From positions 6,262,001 to 6,326,000 of the forward strand of contig OU612067.1 of the NCBI GenBank assembly GCA_914767715.1: a stretch of 64,000 nucleotides of DNA, written 5' to 3'. The notes under the pieces were generated by a model, which ran no database searches, was not told the DNA's origin, and was given only the letters and a program-made list of their open reading frames with translations. The translations under genes were made by a program, and so were the position numbers. Each line of letters begins with the position of its first letter. Positions within the stretch are counted from its first letter, which is position 1. Origin of the DNA: Membranipora membranacea. Taxonomy: Eukaryota > Bryozoa > Gymnolaemata > Cheilostomatida > Membraniporidae. Shown here one piece after another: positions 1 to 14,600 of this stretch.

Positions 1-235
1 AATGTCTTGTTGAGCAAATGTCTAGGTGGAAAAATAGATTGGTGGGAAAACGTCCAGGTGGGAAATTAGATTGGTGGGAAAACAACCAGGTGGGAAGATG
101 GCACAGTGGCTAATCAACCAGGTGGGATAATGGCTCAGTGGGAAAATTTTCAGGTGGGAAAAAAGTAAAGTGGGATAACGGGAAGTGGGAAAATGGCTTG
201 GTGGGAAAATGACATTGGGAAAGTGGGACGGATTC
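1..235 (+). repeat. Degenerate 15-bp-period array (GTGGGAAAATGGC type)
   Basis: Imperfect repeats built on GGTGGGAAAATGGCT and GGTGGGATAATGG, with alternating CAG and CCAG starts. It lies outside any gene at the left edge and may extend beyond it. It resembles the arrays at 6672-6750, 24600-24795 and 61700-61795. Confidence 0.8.
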
Positions 236-885
236 GATTTAACGAAGGTGGTTTACATAGATATGGCCTTGAATTATCAATCAAAACAGACAGCTAATCA
301 ATCAAATCTGACAGCCAATCAGATAACATTTTGTGAAATTTATACGATTGATTCGTACAACGTTAACATACAACGCTGGAACGTTTCCGCAAAAGTATTC
401 TGAATAATTTATATGAGCCGTGAGAAATCAACCAAGTGTGGCCTGTCCTTTAGGTTAATTTGGACTACCTGCCCAGACTATAATTCACATGAAGTAGTAT
501 TATCTTCATTATTCATAGTCTGACCAGTTAGAATACACTTGTGCTATTTTTTGCAGAAATATATGTCATATACTGCTAAATCTTATATCGGCAAAATTAT
601 GAACCATTCATTCAATAACAAATGTAAGTTACAAATCCCAATCGTTATTGTAATGTAATAAAAATCTTATAAAAATAACTATATTATTATTATGGTAAGC
701 AGTGTACATCAAGTGTTTGTCCTGCTATAACTAATGACTAATGGCTAGGGTGACCTTTGTACGTAGGTATATATGATATATGTACATCACTAGGGTTATT
801 AATATGTCTAACAAGAGGAGAAAGATTCAAGTTTTGCAGAGTTATCTTATTTGGCTTGGGGAAAAAATCGGGTATTACAAATATG
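236..885. other. No gene seen (3' flank of the GEF)
   Basis: AT-rich sequence downstream of the GEF stop. No convincing minus-strand AATAAA or coding segment was found. Confidence 0.5.
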
Positions 886-2637
886 TCAAAAATTGAACAC
901 AACATCGTCCAGTGAATCATCTGGATTAGGATTAGCTGGTGTCCTTTCTTGTATCGTCAAACTTGTGCGACCTTCGACCCCAGATGTCGAGCTGTCTCTT
1001 CTCACACTTCCTGTGCTCATAGCCCTAGATCTAGACTGTGACACCACAATTGGACTACTCTCCTCCCCAACAGAGTCAAAGGAGCCGGTGGCAGATCTCT
1101 GTCTAACATGCATTCTCTCACAAGAGGGCGATCTGTGATGGATTATCTCAGCACTAGAGTTGAGTTTCCTCAGCCTGTTATGTTTTACGAGACGGGGGAG
1201 TGACCCGCTGGTTATTTCGAGCACTCGAGAGTTTTTGAGCAGTTTTTCATCGAGACTCATTAACTGTTTGAATGACTCATGTCTAGTGGGGTTATCATTT
1301 TCATCCGAGTTCAAATACTGCTCTCTGGCTTCGTTTATGTGTGCCATCCAACTTTCCTGTAACACAAGGCGTGTAAAGATACAATAATTAGATTAAATTT
1401 GACGCCTATTCCAGCAGTACAGCCCTATGCAAAACCAGGTTGTCGGTTGTTTAAACTGGCTTCTTATCATACTAGTTTCTGCGTGGGCTGGTTGAAAATT
1501 TATAATCCAGTAATCGTAGTTATTCCTAACACTAAATCCAGTTTGATCCAATTTGCATGCAATGCCCTGCACAGATACGCAATCAGCAGTTAATCCCCTG
1601 AGTTGAGTAACTTTGAATGGAGGTGAAATGGATCAAACTGATCTGCATTTTTTTTGTATTATGTTTCTGCTTGAAATTTTCTAGCAAAATTAATGATTAA
1701 TATGATTAATAACTAAGATAAAAAATGCAGCGGTGTGATCTGATAGTCTACGCCAGAGAGATTGAGACTAGAGTGGTAACCACCCGATTAAACAAAGCTG
1801 AGACCACCCAGATCCCACCCGACAACATGAAGCCGTAGATAGACCTGTTAGCTGACCCCTGACTGACCTTGCCCGCAGATGTATGAGCTTGTAATGTGAG
1901 CACTGATATGACCTGCTGGAAGGCGTTTCTCTGCGCCACAACAAACGCATGCTTCATATTAGAGCTGCTAGCCTCCACAGAGCTGATATCATACACAGAA
2001 AGAGTGTGTACAGGTAGGGGTTGTCTCATCACATGATACACATGCTCTGTCTGCTTCTCTGGGTTACTTCCTCTCTACATAAAAAAATATTGGGGAAACG
2101 GTTAGGAAAAGTTATGAGATATCACAGCCAGTGGTTCATTTGGGCGAAAACACTTCAAAATAATGTGATCAACAGATAATCTCATTTTTGCTACTGAAAC
2201 AGGTCAAATAGATTCAAGACCTATGACTCAACAGTGCACGACAGTGTTACTAAATGGATATAATAGGTCTTACCTTTTGGGAGATAGATACACAAAAGTG
2301 TACTTGAGAGTTGAGCAGTTCATTCAAAAATATTATCTATTGGAAATCAAACTTGCAACTCCTAATGAGCCTGGTAGTTAGTTATCATGCTATCTCAACA
2401 CCCTACCTACTTATGCATAGTTAATCATTTTACTATTTCACTTACATTGGATCTGTACTTTTTGCCGTCTTTCTTTAGTTTACTTAGTAATAGATAATCA
2501 TTGAATAGGAATGCATAGGCGTCGGTAGCTTTCTCTCGCTCTGTGATTACTAGCTGACCCTCATATAGAACTTCTCGACCCTGATTGGCTAGCACCTCAT
2601 CCGGTGGAGTACAGTTAGCAAGCTCATTCTTCAATGA
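886..2637 (-). CDS. PH domain and C-terminal tail exons of the GEF
   Basis: Exons 2637-2446, 2074-1868 and 1356-886. The PH strands read LYEGQLVITEREKATDAYAF and LFNDYLLLSKLKK, with a lysine-rich loop suited to lipid binding. The C-terminal PH helix is ESWMAHINEAREQYL. The remaining roughly 140 residues are Ser/Arg-rich (for example RQRSATGSFDS and SRAMSTGSVRRDSS), with several basophilic phosphosite-like motifs, and end VVFNF before a TGA at 886. Confidence 0.85.
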
Positions 2638-5600
2638 CTACAAACACATATGAAAAAAAGCATCATAACAATGAGTTGATCATATATCAGTTCCAAGAAA
2701 ATAAAATCCTGCTCTCAAAACTGGTTGAACACTACAGGAAGTCATAATTGGTAATGATTTTTACTAAACCCTCCAATTGTCATTGGAAGGATTAGTAAAA
2801 ATTAGGAATTATTTTCTCATTTATTGTGGTGGGATAAGTCTTCACACATACATTCTAATTATTGACTTTTCTATCAATTTGGCAATATATTGCAAAAGTG
2901 AACTGACTGTCCATTATATTGTAACAATCAACATAGAATCGTTTTATATTAGGTGCCTTCTAAAAGTAACTTGACCTCTCGTTGACCTTCATTCACAATA
3001 ATTTAATCATTACTATCAGCTTACCTCTGGTATAAAGACTTTACTATCCAGTTCTGAGATCGAAGGCCAGATAAGCTGTCTCTCAATCTCTCTCACTCTC
3101 TCATATGTCTTCATCCATTCCAACTTATCATCCAATGACTCTACAAGAATAAAATCAGTAAATTATACAAAATTCTAGCAGGTCTGATTTCAAGAAACCA
3201 AATTGTCATATAGAAATCAAGTATGTATCCAATCATTGGTCAACTTAACCTAAATATTATTAGGCGAAATCACCTAGAGAGGATTTGATAATGTGTACTC
3301 AGCTCATTGTCTGTATTATTACTTGATTGAGTTTCACTTGCCACCGCGTAACACAGGGATACTCAACAGCACACTTACTGAGAGAACTAACAACGCTATT
3401 GATACTCTCATCCAATCTCTCACGTTCCCTCTGTATTGTGGTGTGTGCTCTGATTCGAGTCAGGACTAGAGGCAGTCTAGTCCAGTGATGCATGGGAGCT
3501 ACCAGTAGATCGGTGAGCTTCAATCTATTACATCTCGGATCCTGCTCACAAATCTATAACACCAGATCAATGGGATAGTCATACATACTTCATTGCATAC
3601 TAAACAATGCTTTTCCTCATTTTCTAACATACATGGGACTGACAGGATAATGCTGAAATTTTCCTCGTAAATTTGCACATTTTAATTCAGTGCATAATCC
3701 ACTCACTTCAGGGGAGCATTTCTCTTATATCTACTTGACTGAAAACTGTATATAGTATTACCTTCGTAAAGACTCCGACTTCTTCTATTTCATTTCTGAG
3801 TGAGTCCAGGTATGTGAGCGCTAGTTTGTAGTTGAGCAGATATGAATGGTAGATGTCACCATGTCTGGAGTTCAAGGTCATCTTGTCTAGACATTCCACT
3901 AACGAGTCGGTATTTCCGAATTCTCCAGGCGTCATCGTAGTGAGTGTACTCATGAAATCTCGACAGAACGCATAAGATATCTGTGTAATCATAAACAGTA
4001 TCGTTAGGTTTTAAATCACTTTAGTTTGAGGTCTCTATTGATATTATCAACCTCAAAAATGCTAACCCAGATCTATGTTCTCAAAATTTTTAAAAACTAC
4101 TACAATGTCGCATTGTTCACCCTGCAATCAATGTGCACTAGGATCTAATTTTTTAAAGCTGAACCAGAGCATTGGCGAGAGCTTAGTTTTTGACTGAACA
4201 AAGTCAAGTTTGAAATAATTTAAGAGCTTCAACTTGGCATTCAATTACAATGGACAATCTCCCTGGTGACAACTGTATCCAACTAACGCAACTACCTAAC
4301 AGCATAAAATAGAAACAATGAGATAATTCCCACTTGTTAGTACGTACATGACACAGCTCGTCCAAGTTACCAAACAGTTTATGAGGTTCTACTAACATCA
4401 AGTGATCCTCGACCTGACACTTCTTCAGTGGCTCCATAAAGACCTGCAAATCATATATTAGATACAGACACTCTTACGCAGGAAGCTTATCTGAAGTCAG
4501 ACAAGTACAGGTAGTTCATTTGTTGTCAAACATCTAATTCGGGAGGAAACCACTTTGAATCCTGACAAAAACTTATGTATACCTTGTTACGAACTCTTAC
4601 ACTAACAACAATAATCATGAGAAAACCTCTTGGAAAACTTGAGAATGATTCCGTGAATAGACGGAATACAAATTAGAGTTGGTGACATGGAGATGACTGC
4701 TCCCGGGTCAACAACTTTGAGACATGTAATCATCTTGCTAAATTGCCATCAGCTTTCGGAATGACCTAACCTCTAAACCATTGACAGTTTTGCTTAGTTC
4801 TAAGCTCTTATTTTGCAACAGGATGTGAAATTTGTGGTGTATATGCAACACCTGTTTCTCAATTGAAATCAAATTACAGTTTATACTATGTTACTCTATT
4901 GTTCATCAGTGTAACCTCTTGCTAGTCTCAAGAGTGCCTCACCAGTCTCGAGGCGTTAGATAATTGTGACCTTTGATTCTTATACCCACGTGCTTGAGCA
5001 CCATTAGCTGTTCGGACAGGAAGACAATCTCGTTGATGAAGAGTTCCCAGACTGCATCTAGTCTCTTCATATCTGTGTTACTGAGTATGTCTGTTAGTTT
5101 ATCTCCATCCTTACTGACTATCAGCTCCCTCCAGTGTGAATGCTGCAAATCAAATCACACAAATCTATGTATAATAAGGGTTGGTGGAAAGGGAGCATGT
5201 GGCTAGTAACGGTGACACTTAACACAAAAAGATTTCTTAGCAGTTTTTTTTGCCTTTTTCGCTACCTCAATAAATAAATCATGTGAATCGATATGAATTA
5301 ATACTGGGCAGAAAACCATGGAGTTGACCAGAAAAAAACCATTTTTTAGATTGGTACTGTCCGGGGCGCCAAATTCAATAACATTATTTGAATAGGGTGT
5401 ATGATTCCAAATGAGGTGACCTTTGGAAGGTTGTATTCAAATGCATAAGCTATAATTAAGTACAGGTTCCCTAGAGGAGTAGAGTACTCCCACGAGGAAA
5501 AGTTCTCCATTTTGCGCAGGCTAAAAACAAATTCTATGGCCAGCAAACATTCACTAAACCGCATTACATTTAGAAAACCGGTGCTGAATAGTCACCTCTA

Positions 5601-8600
5601 GCCCAGCAAAATCAAACACTAGCTAATATTTACTCCGCTAGCACACCCTTGGGAGAAGGAGGTTAAGAGTCAGAGTGAAACAGAGTTGAATTCTGCAAAG
5701 TGCGATGGTTGAAATCGCAACAACCCATTGGAGCGTAATCCTACTGTGGTTATATTACATTCATGATGGAGTTTAAAATTTTAAGGAAGAAACTACAAAA
5801 CGATGATATCTAGGTAATAGTCATATTTTCCTCTCCTCTGACATCTGAATTATATAACTCAATACAACTATTTCAGGGTGAAGTTTAACTTATTGTAAAG
5901 TGATGCAACTTAACCTAAAAGGCCGTTGCCATTTGGCTGGGTCGTTACCCTACACTACCATTTCATCTTCTTGTCTGTCTCTATCACATATTGTTGCAGT
6001 ATTTCTCATGTAAATATTTTTTTTATAAATTTGTAAGAAAATCCAGGGAAATTCAAATTCCATTTCGATTTGTAAAACTCACACCGTAGTGAAAAAATTC
6101 CGAGATGAAATCATCTTCAGCATCAAGGCCAAGGTAGAACCAGACTGGCGATTGAATAACCTGAATCTAAGCAAACAAGGCAATTTCGTCCCAATATGGA
6201 AATATTTAGGTACTTTTTGCCAGTGACACAATGGTTTTTCATCTTACGCAAATGTTTCGCTTTGGCCGATTTGCTTTGTAATAATCGTCGGCGTATTTCT
6301 ACCTTTATGGCTAGCAGTCCAAGGACAGGATGAACTTACTCGGTATGCCAGTAATTTATCATCATAGAACATGGAAGGCTTCAACTCATTTTTAAGAAAG
6401 TGCTCCAGGGATTCCGGTGAGAAAGCTTTCTTTCTTGATGGCAGCTGAAAGAAAAAGAAAATATTAGATAATTATCAGACGTTGTTAAGGCGTATTTGGT
6501 GACCAGTCAGGCGAGTATAAAACATTATTTTTTCATTGTGATACGCACTTAGTGTGGGCGAGAAAAATGGTTGACCATCCTGTCTGAACTATTGCTCAAG
6601 GTACAAATATACCTCAGGTATAATTAATTGATGTGACCATCATCGCACACTTGGCTGAAGAAACCAATATGTGGATACGCTTTTCCCACTCCCGTTATCC
6701 CGCCAAGCCATTATCCCATCAGGGTGTTTTCCCACTGTGCCATTCTAGGGAACGTTCTGGCTCACACACTTTACATTCCACTCACCAGTTTGATGAAGGA
6801 TTTAGTGAGAGATTTAGATTTCTCAGCTGGCGTGATCGTGTCAGAGTAACCATTAGTAATTATCTCCACCTCAGTAGGAGATGTTAGGTTAGGTCTGCTG
6901 CCGTTACCACTGCCTATCGATACACTGGATCCACCCCTGCTTAGAGATCTAGGGGAGACTCTGTCTATGCTCCTGTTACCTGCTTGTGGAGACGCTCCGC
7001 TATAATTATACCATAATAAATGTGCTTGTTTGGCAATGATCTAAGTTTTTCAATATATTCATTGAAAATGTTGTGCATAGACAAAACACTATGATTTGGG
7101 GTGTAAAATGAGCCACCTCAAAAAATCAACTTTTCTCCAATTCACTTTGAGGGTTGATGTGCTATTGGGCACTCAACATGTTCCAATATAATATCGGTTT
7201 TGGTTATTTGGAATCATAGGTCCCATAGAGACAAGGTATATAGTAAGAATGTTTGAGCGATTATTGTGAGCGCAAAGAGGAAATCTACATCCTGTGGCTG
7301 AATCATTCAGCTATCCATAGACTTCGACTAAGACCAAATATTAAGTCTATGACTTTCACTCATACACTTACCCAGATTTGGAGTTGTCTTTTTCTTGCCT
7401 TTCGGGACCCAAATCCTGTAAATTGAATCATTACATTGTAACAAAAGGAAGCATAATTTTTATATGCCCCATACGATGCTCTAAAATGTCACATACTGTC
7501 ATAAGAAAATAGTTTTAGCATTTTTACAGGATATATACAGGCAGCACCATAAACATATATAATACAATAATTATATCCATCGGTATCCATGGTAGAAAGT
7601 GCCAGCATGCCTAGGTATGATTTACCAAAACTGTCATTCTAAGAATAACCCATTATCTATCCTCTAATATTGTCATTACCACAGATTGTGAATATGTCAG
7701 CTCGGTAACTACCGATGACTTCCTTTCATCCTCAGGCAGATAATGATGACAGCGGTATAATGACAAATCACGTTATGCATTTGAGACCAAATGACACGCC
7801 AGTCTAGGTATCTAACTTGGGCAGGCTGTCGGGGTTGGGTGTTGCCCCCCCACCAACCTCTGACAGCATGCCCAGGCTACTAGGTATCTATAATCTTGAT
7901 AATACTTTTGGAAAGTCAATCAGTATTGAATAATTAACGTGTTCTCGATTTCAGCGGTGTGGCCTGGTCGGGGAATTTGTTTCTCAAAATCTATTTTTGT
8001 TCATCTTCATCCATGCTGTTTATTAATTGTAATTAAATAACTATAAATGAACATATATAACTACAAATACATGTTGAGTGACTGAATAATTGATTTGTTT
8101 AGACTTTGGTTTACGATGAGCCGCTCTCAGCACCTTTTTTAGCGCTATAAGATAAACTCCTGACGCCAGTGTATTATCGTCCAGAACTTATAGTGTAAAC
8201 CTTATACAGTGCCTGGAAACTCAACAAGGTACTTTTGATCAATGTAAGCAATACTTTGATATGATATCACATGTTCATGAAAATCCAGGCTAATTTGTAG
8301 GGCATACCTCAGCTATGTATCAAACTTATACCGTAACATAAATGTTGGTCATAATCCCCTGATGTTGTGACAGTTAATCCCATGCGCCCTCTTATTTATT
8401 CCCTAAGAGTATAAGTTTACCTCTAAGTACTTAATCGGAAAGAAAATTTCCAACACATGAACCTGTAACAACTTAACCTCAGTTTTGCACTATCTTTACC
8501 CAACCCAATTAACTATTTCTAAGAATAAAGTACTAATTCTTAAAGCAGCAGCGGGCAATCAAGTTGTAACTTCTTACAGGGGTTAACCATTAACAGCCCC

Positions 8601-11600
8601 CCTTACACAATAGGGTCTAATTCATTGTTTAATCAGGTTACGATAACAGAACAAGCTTCAGTCCATAGATAGACATACAGTCCTAATATCTCTAATATAC
8701 ATTCAGATATCTAAATGTGTATTATATAAAGATGTTTAGCTTGGGAAATTATAGGAGACTTCCAAAACTAACAATACTGTAGCTTCATCTTAATATAGAG
8801 ATGACCATTTTCATTCTTTTATCTCAGCCGTTCGCTGTTCTTTACATATTATTAGCAGGCGTTGCTGTTAACTGTTTGGGTTCAGTGCAAACAGACAAAC
8901 ACTGTAAAAAAAACATTCAAGTTGACTAGTTCAATTTCCTAATAGATAAGAGATGTATCAGCATTTAAATGGCTACTGTTGGTTATTGTATGCTATGCAT
9001 ACTGAAACCATTCCAACAATGCAGTTCTCTGGAATTCCCAGCATAACCAAAAAGTTAAAATATTTACAATGTGCTGAACCCGCAAAAGAGCCTTGGACGA
9101 TTTGAAAATTTCGTTGTTAGAATGCGGCTTCCTTGATAGGACAGCCTCCAGTCAATATTAGCCCGGACACTTGCCAATGATTCAGAATATAAAACAAAGA
9201 AATAGCAATGGGGATAATTACCAAATCACTGATGATACATGTTCTCCTTCCTCCTCTTCTATATTTAGATAGATCTGGGTTGAGTATCTCATCTAGCGGG
9301 TCTCCTGATTCCTACAAACAAAACAGTACAGTTCAGCAAAAAAATCCATATACACACCCACATACAAAACAAAACAATACTTGTGTTGATGAAACAGGTA
9401 GTCATAATAATTGCAATAGTATAGTGTGAAATGATGTGAAATCCCCTTGAGGAGTAAATAATAGCATAGCTATAGTTTATTTTAACTGGTCTGAGGGTCT
9501 CTTTAAGTCAGCTAACACCAATTTCTACGAACTAAAGTGGGAGTTCATATGAACTAATGAGGTTGAGTTAGCGTTAGCTCGCAATAAATTTCACTATTTC
9601 AAATAGTGATCTTCCCTGCAAATACTTTACTCCTCCAGGGTTTTATTACCCAGTGAGTAAATCTGTATAAGAGAAATTGCAGGAAAGTATTCCATATATT
9701 AAAATGTTGCATTTAAGTTTCTTGATAACAGTATTTTTGAATGCTTTGTTGTTTGCTGGCTTGGGAAGGATGTTTAGATCATTTGTCTTCTCTATAATTA
9801 TTACCGGAAACAAGAAAAATAGTATTTAATGCCAACTATATTCAGGTTATTTCTCGAATGAGTGAACCCCATATTCTCTAGGGCCTTGGCTGATCATGTT
9901 CCATTCCTTTAGTTTCGTATAATATTTTCTGCACTTCAGTTTTCAGAACATGTTGGTTTGTTATTTCCGCTAAATAGGTATAGGTGCTCCAATAGTAATT
10001 TTATCATGAAACGAAATGAAGCTTATATAACTCTCAAACGTATATGCCTTATAGCTTGACTTCCACTAACAATGATGCAGTGGACAAACAAAACTGTTAC
10101 AAATTAATCATATCCTCTTTGTTTCAACCAAGGAGTACTCCTTGTTTCAACACACTTTGCAAGTCTACTTTGTATTATTCTAAGTTGAAAGGGCCATTAT
10201 TATAGGGAATTACTAATCCCTCCTGTTTTTGTTTTACCAAATATATTTTTTGTAAGTCCTAACGGCCTAGTGCATATATTTACTATCTGACACTTTGACT
10301 CCAAGTTATGCTAGTATATTACTGTCAAACCAAGTCGTATCAGGAATACCGAAACAAGTACTCGAAAGATCAGTAGTTTGGCGGGAGGTACACTATATAA
10401 TTATATATTTCTCACACTAGACCACTTATAATTGATGAGAGCTTGTAATCACAGTGTAGATCCTGTTCATGATGGCTGAGCTGAGACTTACATGAGAAGT
10501 GAAATCACCGGCAGTAAAACTTTGACTCATACGCAGGTTTATAGCTGACGGGGGAGTCGTCTCCTTAATACAGCAGTTCGAGTTGTTATCCAGCAGAGGG
10601 ATCGGATCAAATACATCCTCCGATTGAGATTTAGAGAAATTTCTCTCCGTGATGCCACTGCTGTGGGTTTCGTTGAACGATAACAGCCTTCTCAGTTTCC
10701 TTCTCATACTACTACGCCCAAACTTACTCATAGTTACTTCGTACAGTCAAGTTGTGATTCCTGATTTAGTGTGTGGTTTAAAATCCTGAGCTTGCACTGT
10801 TTAATCTAATGCAGCGTGAGTCAGGCTATAATTAGCCCAAATCCCTCAAGGCTCAGCTTAATTCAATGTAAACCTTTAGAATTTAAGATCAATACTCTCG
10901 TTTTTCTTGTGTTGTTTTCTCGCTGCTTCCGTGTTGTGACTTTTCTCTCGCGCTAAAGAAGTGCCTCGACTTTGTCCAATCAATTCAAACACCAGTCAGC
11001 GCTTATTAATCCTAATTAGGTTTAGCTACACATAGACTTTTAATCCAAAGTTGTGAAATGAACAGTGTTAAACCCTTGTTCATAGGCAACAGTTGAAGGT
11101 CTGTCGATAAGTGAAGGATGTCAACTCCTGATTTTGCCTTTATTGTAGCTGACAGCCAGTGAGTTACACAAACCTGGAGTGCAAATGCCTCAGCGGGTCT
11201 TTGTGTACATAGCCTCAAATATCAATATCCTCTCCGATGCAGTGTCACTTCGCAGCTGGTGTTGTTGTTGACGACTATCCTTTGCCCATCTGCGTAAAGC
11301 GGCAATAACTTTAATCCATTATGTAACTGGTATTTGATAATTCAATACCCTGTCTATTCGGCAGCAGCGGTAAACAAAGAGTTCACTACGGCAGCGTCCA
11401 ATGTGACTCTCTTTCTATAGTAATCCAGATGCCTTCAGGTGATCGAATTAGGCTCAGCAATTGTGTTTTGATTTTCTACGAAGGAGCGATGTTGACCCCT
11501 TGTCAAGTGATGAGATTCTTAAATAACTGTTTGGAGTTGCTTGAAAGGTGTTTGAATTGTTTCATGTCTGAATAAGCATAACTCTTTTGTGCTTTGATGC

Positions 11601-14600
11601 CTCATTTAGATTCAATGACGATTCACATTTAATAAGATGTAATAACACAACACAAGTTGTGATTTCGTTGTGTTATAAATTTTACTGCATGGTACGAAGT
11701 ACGGTGAGTGAGTGATGAGAAATAATAGGCATGTAATCAGTGAATGTGGTTATGATTTGAGTTGAGATATACAATTATTTCTGATGCGCTAATGGATTTA
11801 TATAAAACACATTCATTTTAATTTACATGTATATAAACAATATCCGATATGGGTTTATACTATGTCCGTCAGTCTGAGGCGGACAAGACAAAACTCACAC
11901 CTAGTCAGCCCAGACAAGCTACCTGTCCATAATATGATATACCCTGACTATATAATCAGTCCGGAGCATAAAGTGAGCTAAACATGCACATTGACCTGTC
12001 TTGAGGCATAGCAGCCACTTATTACCGGGAAAATTGGAGTTGCATACACCTTGCCTCAAGGTATTAGCTAATAATGCCAAGGTTTCAACATGGTTTTCAT
12101 AAATAATGAAGCGTCTAAATGTAGGATATATTAGATGGACGGAAACTTCAATTTGTATTTTTGAACTGCAGCCTCTACCGCTGTGTCTCTGATAAATGCT
12201 GCATTAATCATTCAAACAATATTGAGCCATCTGTGATGCTTATTCTTCATAATTACCTTGATTGAGAAAGTTTGGGAAAAAAGTCGGCTAAGCTTGGATA
12301 AGGCTGTTGCAATGCAAAAAAAAACATCACAATAAGTATCATAATCTATTCATAGTCAAACTCTCTTCAATTTTGCCCCTGTGAACCTGTTCTCATTTCT
12401 CATTAGATTTTGTAATATACTGGCCTGTGCCGAGTATTGTGTAGCCTGGTACGAATTATTGCATGGTCCCGCTCAATCAAATACAATCATGAAGATCAAT
12501 TCAGGTCGCCATCATTGCGGATATCATTATTACCATTACAAAAGGATGCTCGTTATCTCAATCTGGTGACTGCCAAGTATGGAATGTCTGATTACTGGGG
12601 ATAATGCAGTAATGACGTCTAATAGCGCTATGATATCTTTAGTTACCAATGTATTACCACCATAATATGTATATTATCTTGTCTCACCCCTAGGAAACAA
12701 TGCCAATGACATGCAAGCCTCAAAAGATAGCGATCACTTTCATTGCTTCGGATCGCTGTTCGCGGCATTCCATTACAAACCAAGACCTACTCGACCCCTA
12801 CCAGATGCAGGTGGTGGATAATTGAACCAAGGCTGTTAGTCTTGATAATGATGTGTTCCAGTGTATACGATTATATCTCTATTTTGTGAGTAAAGAGTCA
12901 GGGTAGACCAAGAACTTCACAATGACACACATGTAAACATCAATCCATCAGGATCCTTCACAGACTGCCTGATCACATCAAAACGACGCAGAAACTAGCT
13001 TACGTGTATGAAGGCTGGATTGTCGGTTATATTATTAGAAGTTGTCCACTCGCGAGCTTCGCTCCCCTGTCTGCTTCGTGGCTGAGTTGTTTTTATTGTA
13101 TACACTGATTCTGTATGAGAGTCATCGTCTCCCGCTGACATGTTACTGAAAAGAAAGGGAATACAGAATTTGATCAGTAGAGTTTGGCTTAGATCGCCCT
13201 TCTATATTGCGTGTATAGTTTGTTATGCTGCATTTCCTTCATATAAATATTTCAAACAACACTTTGACGGAGACAACGCTTCAATGAAGACACAAACATG
13301 TCTGAGTGCACTATTATATTATTGTTTTCAAATTGTCTGTCTTAAAAATGGAGATGTAATTCTCTTTTGCTTAAATGTTCTGATCCTGACTCGAATTTAC
13401 TTAAAACAAAAATAAATATTGAGTTCCTGCAACCATTTCCTCATAGAACTTGTCAACAAAATGTTATTTAGACATCACCAGTAGTTGGGGTGATAAAATA
13501 ATTTGTTATTACATTGTAATCAGGGCTCTCAACCACTCAAGTTGGGAATTCCAGTTGATTTTTATTGGCGATCTAGCTGCTTATATATGTAAACTGACAA
13601 TGTTACCCTTAAAACCAATGTATTTTATAAGCCCTAATTTGCTCTCTATGTTTCTGCGGCCAAACTTGTTTGGCAGGCTAGCAGAGCCCCATAAGACCTA
13701 AGCTGTTCATGGACTGGGTGTTTTGATGTGTCACTACGCGACTGGGTATAGGCAAAACTCAGGATTTGCATCCTCACAGGTTGAGAGCCCTGATTGTGAT
13801 GGTATAAAATAAAACATATGATGAGACAAAACATACTACTATGTTTAGGGATCTGAGGCAATGAGGAGACAACTCCGAGTTTGTCAGCCAATCTCTCTGC
13901 TCGAGAAAATCCTGTGATTGTTAATCATCGAGTATATAATAACTCCATGTTGTTATTGAAAATCACAGCCACCCAAATCATAGCATTTTTCAAGATGACC
14001 TTCACTCAAACTAAGCTGGAGTCTTGATAAGAACCCAGGTAGTGTGTACCAGTAATGAGGTTGAGAATGACCTTTATTCCACCTCTAAAATTAGATTGAG
14101 CGGTATGGGGAATAACCCCAACGGCAAACAATAATAAACAGCATCCAATATTAACGGTATTTCACCACAAGGACAACAACATTTTGCCTTCATCAAATGA
14201 TGCCTTGAGTGAAGGGAAAAACATATTTGATCATTCTAATCAACAGCTCTATATATGACTAATATATATTGTCACGTTTTATCAGCCAGAAAAAATAAAT
14301 AGAGGTACCTTGACAATCTAGGTACGCTGCTACTGAGCACGATACACGATAGCCAGCCAAGATGGCAGTAACAGCATACACTGTAAAATCCTCGAGATAT
14401 CCACCGAGACATGGTCAGATCGTAGGAATCCCTAGTAGTACTCATTGTTCAGCTTCTGATCCAAAGAACACAGAACTCTAACTGTCTAAGCTTCCAAGTC
14501 TACTGTTTTCAATGTATCGAATTACATATCCCTTGTTGTGGAGTGAAGAAACAGGTGATGTATCCATCTGCAGTGTTGCAAAGTTTGTCAAACTATGGAA

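Noticed and set aside
6633-6887. Plus-strand open frame of 84 codons
   Set aside because: It overlaps the 15-bp array and lies opposite the coding exon at 6786-6999.
7816-7880. CRISPR-like repeat-spacer array
   Set aside because: A single hairpin with flanking direct repeats, no regular repeat-spacer structure, in an animal genome.
11012-11218. Minus-strand open frame of 68 codons
   Set aside because: No domain, no suitable splice sites, and it lies between the alternative first exons of the GEF.
13140-13415. Plus-strand open frame of 91 codons with hydrophobic stretches
   Set aside because: It lies in a GEF intron, partly opposite a supported exon, in AT-rich sequence that gives hydrophobic codons by chance. 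No splice or start context.
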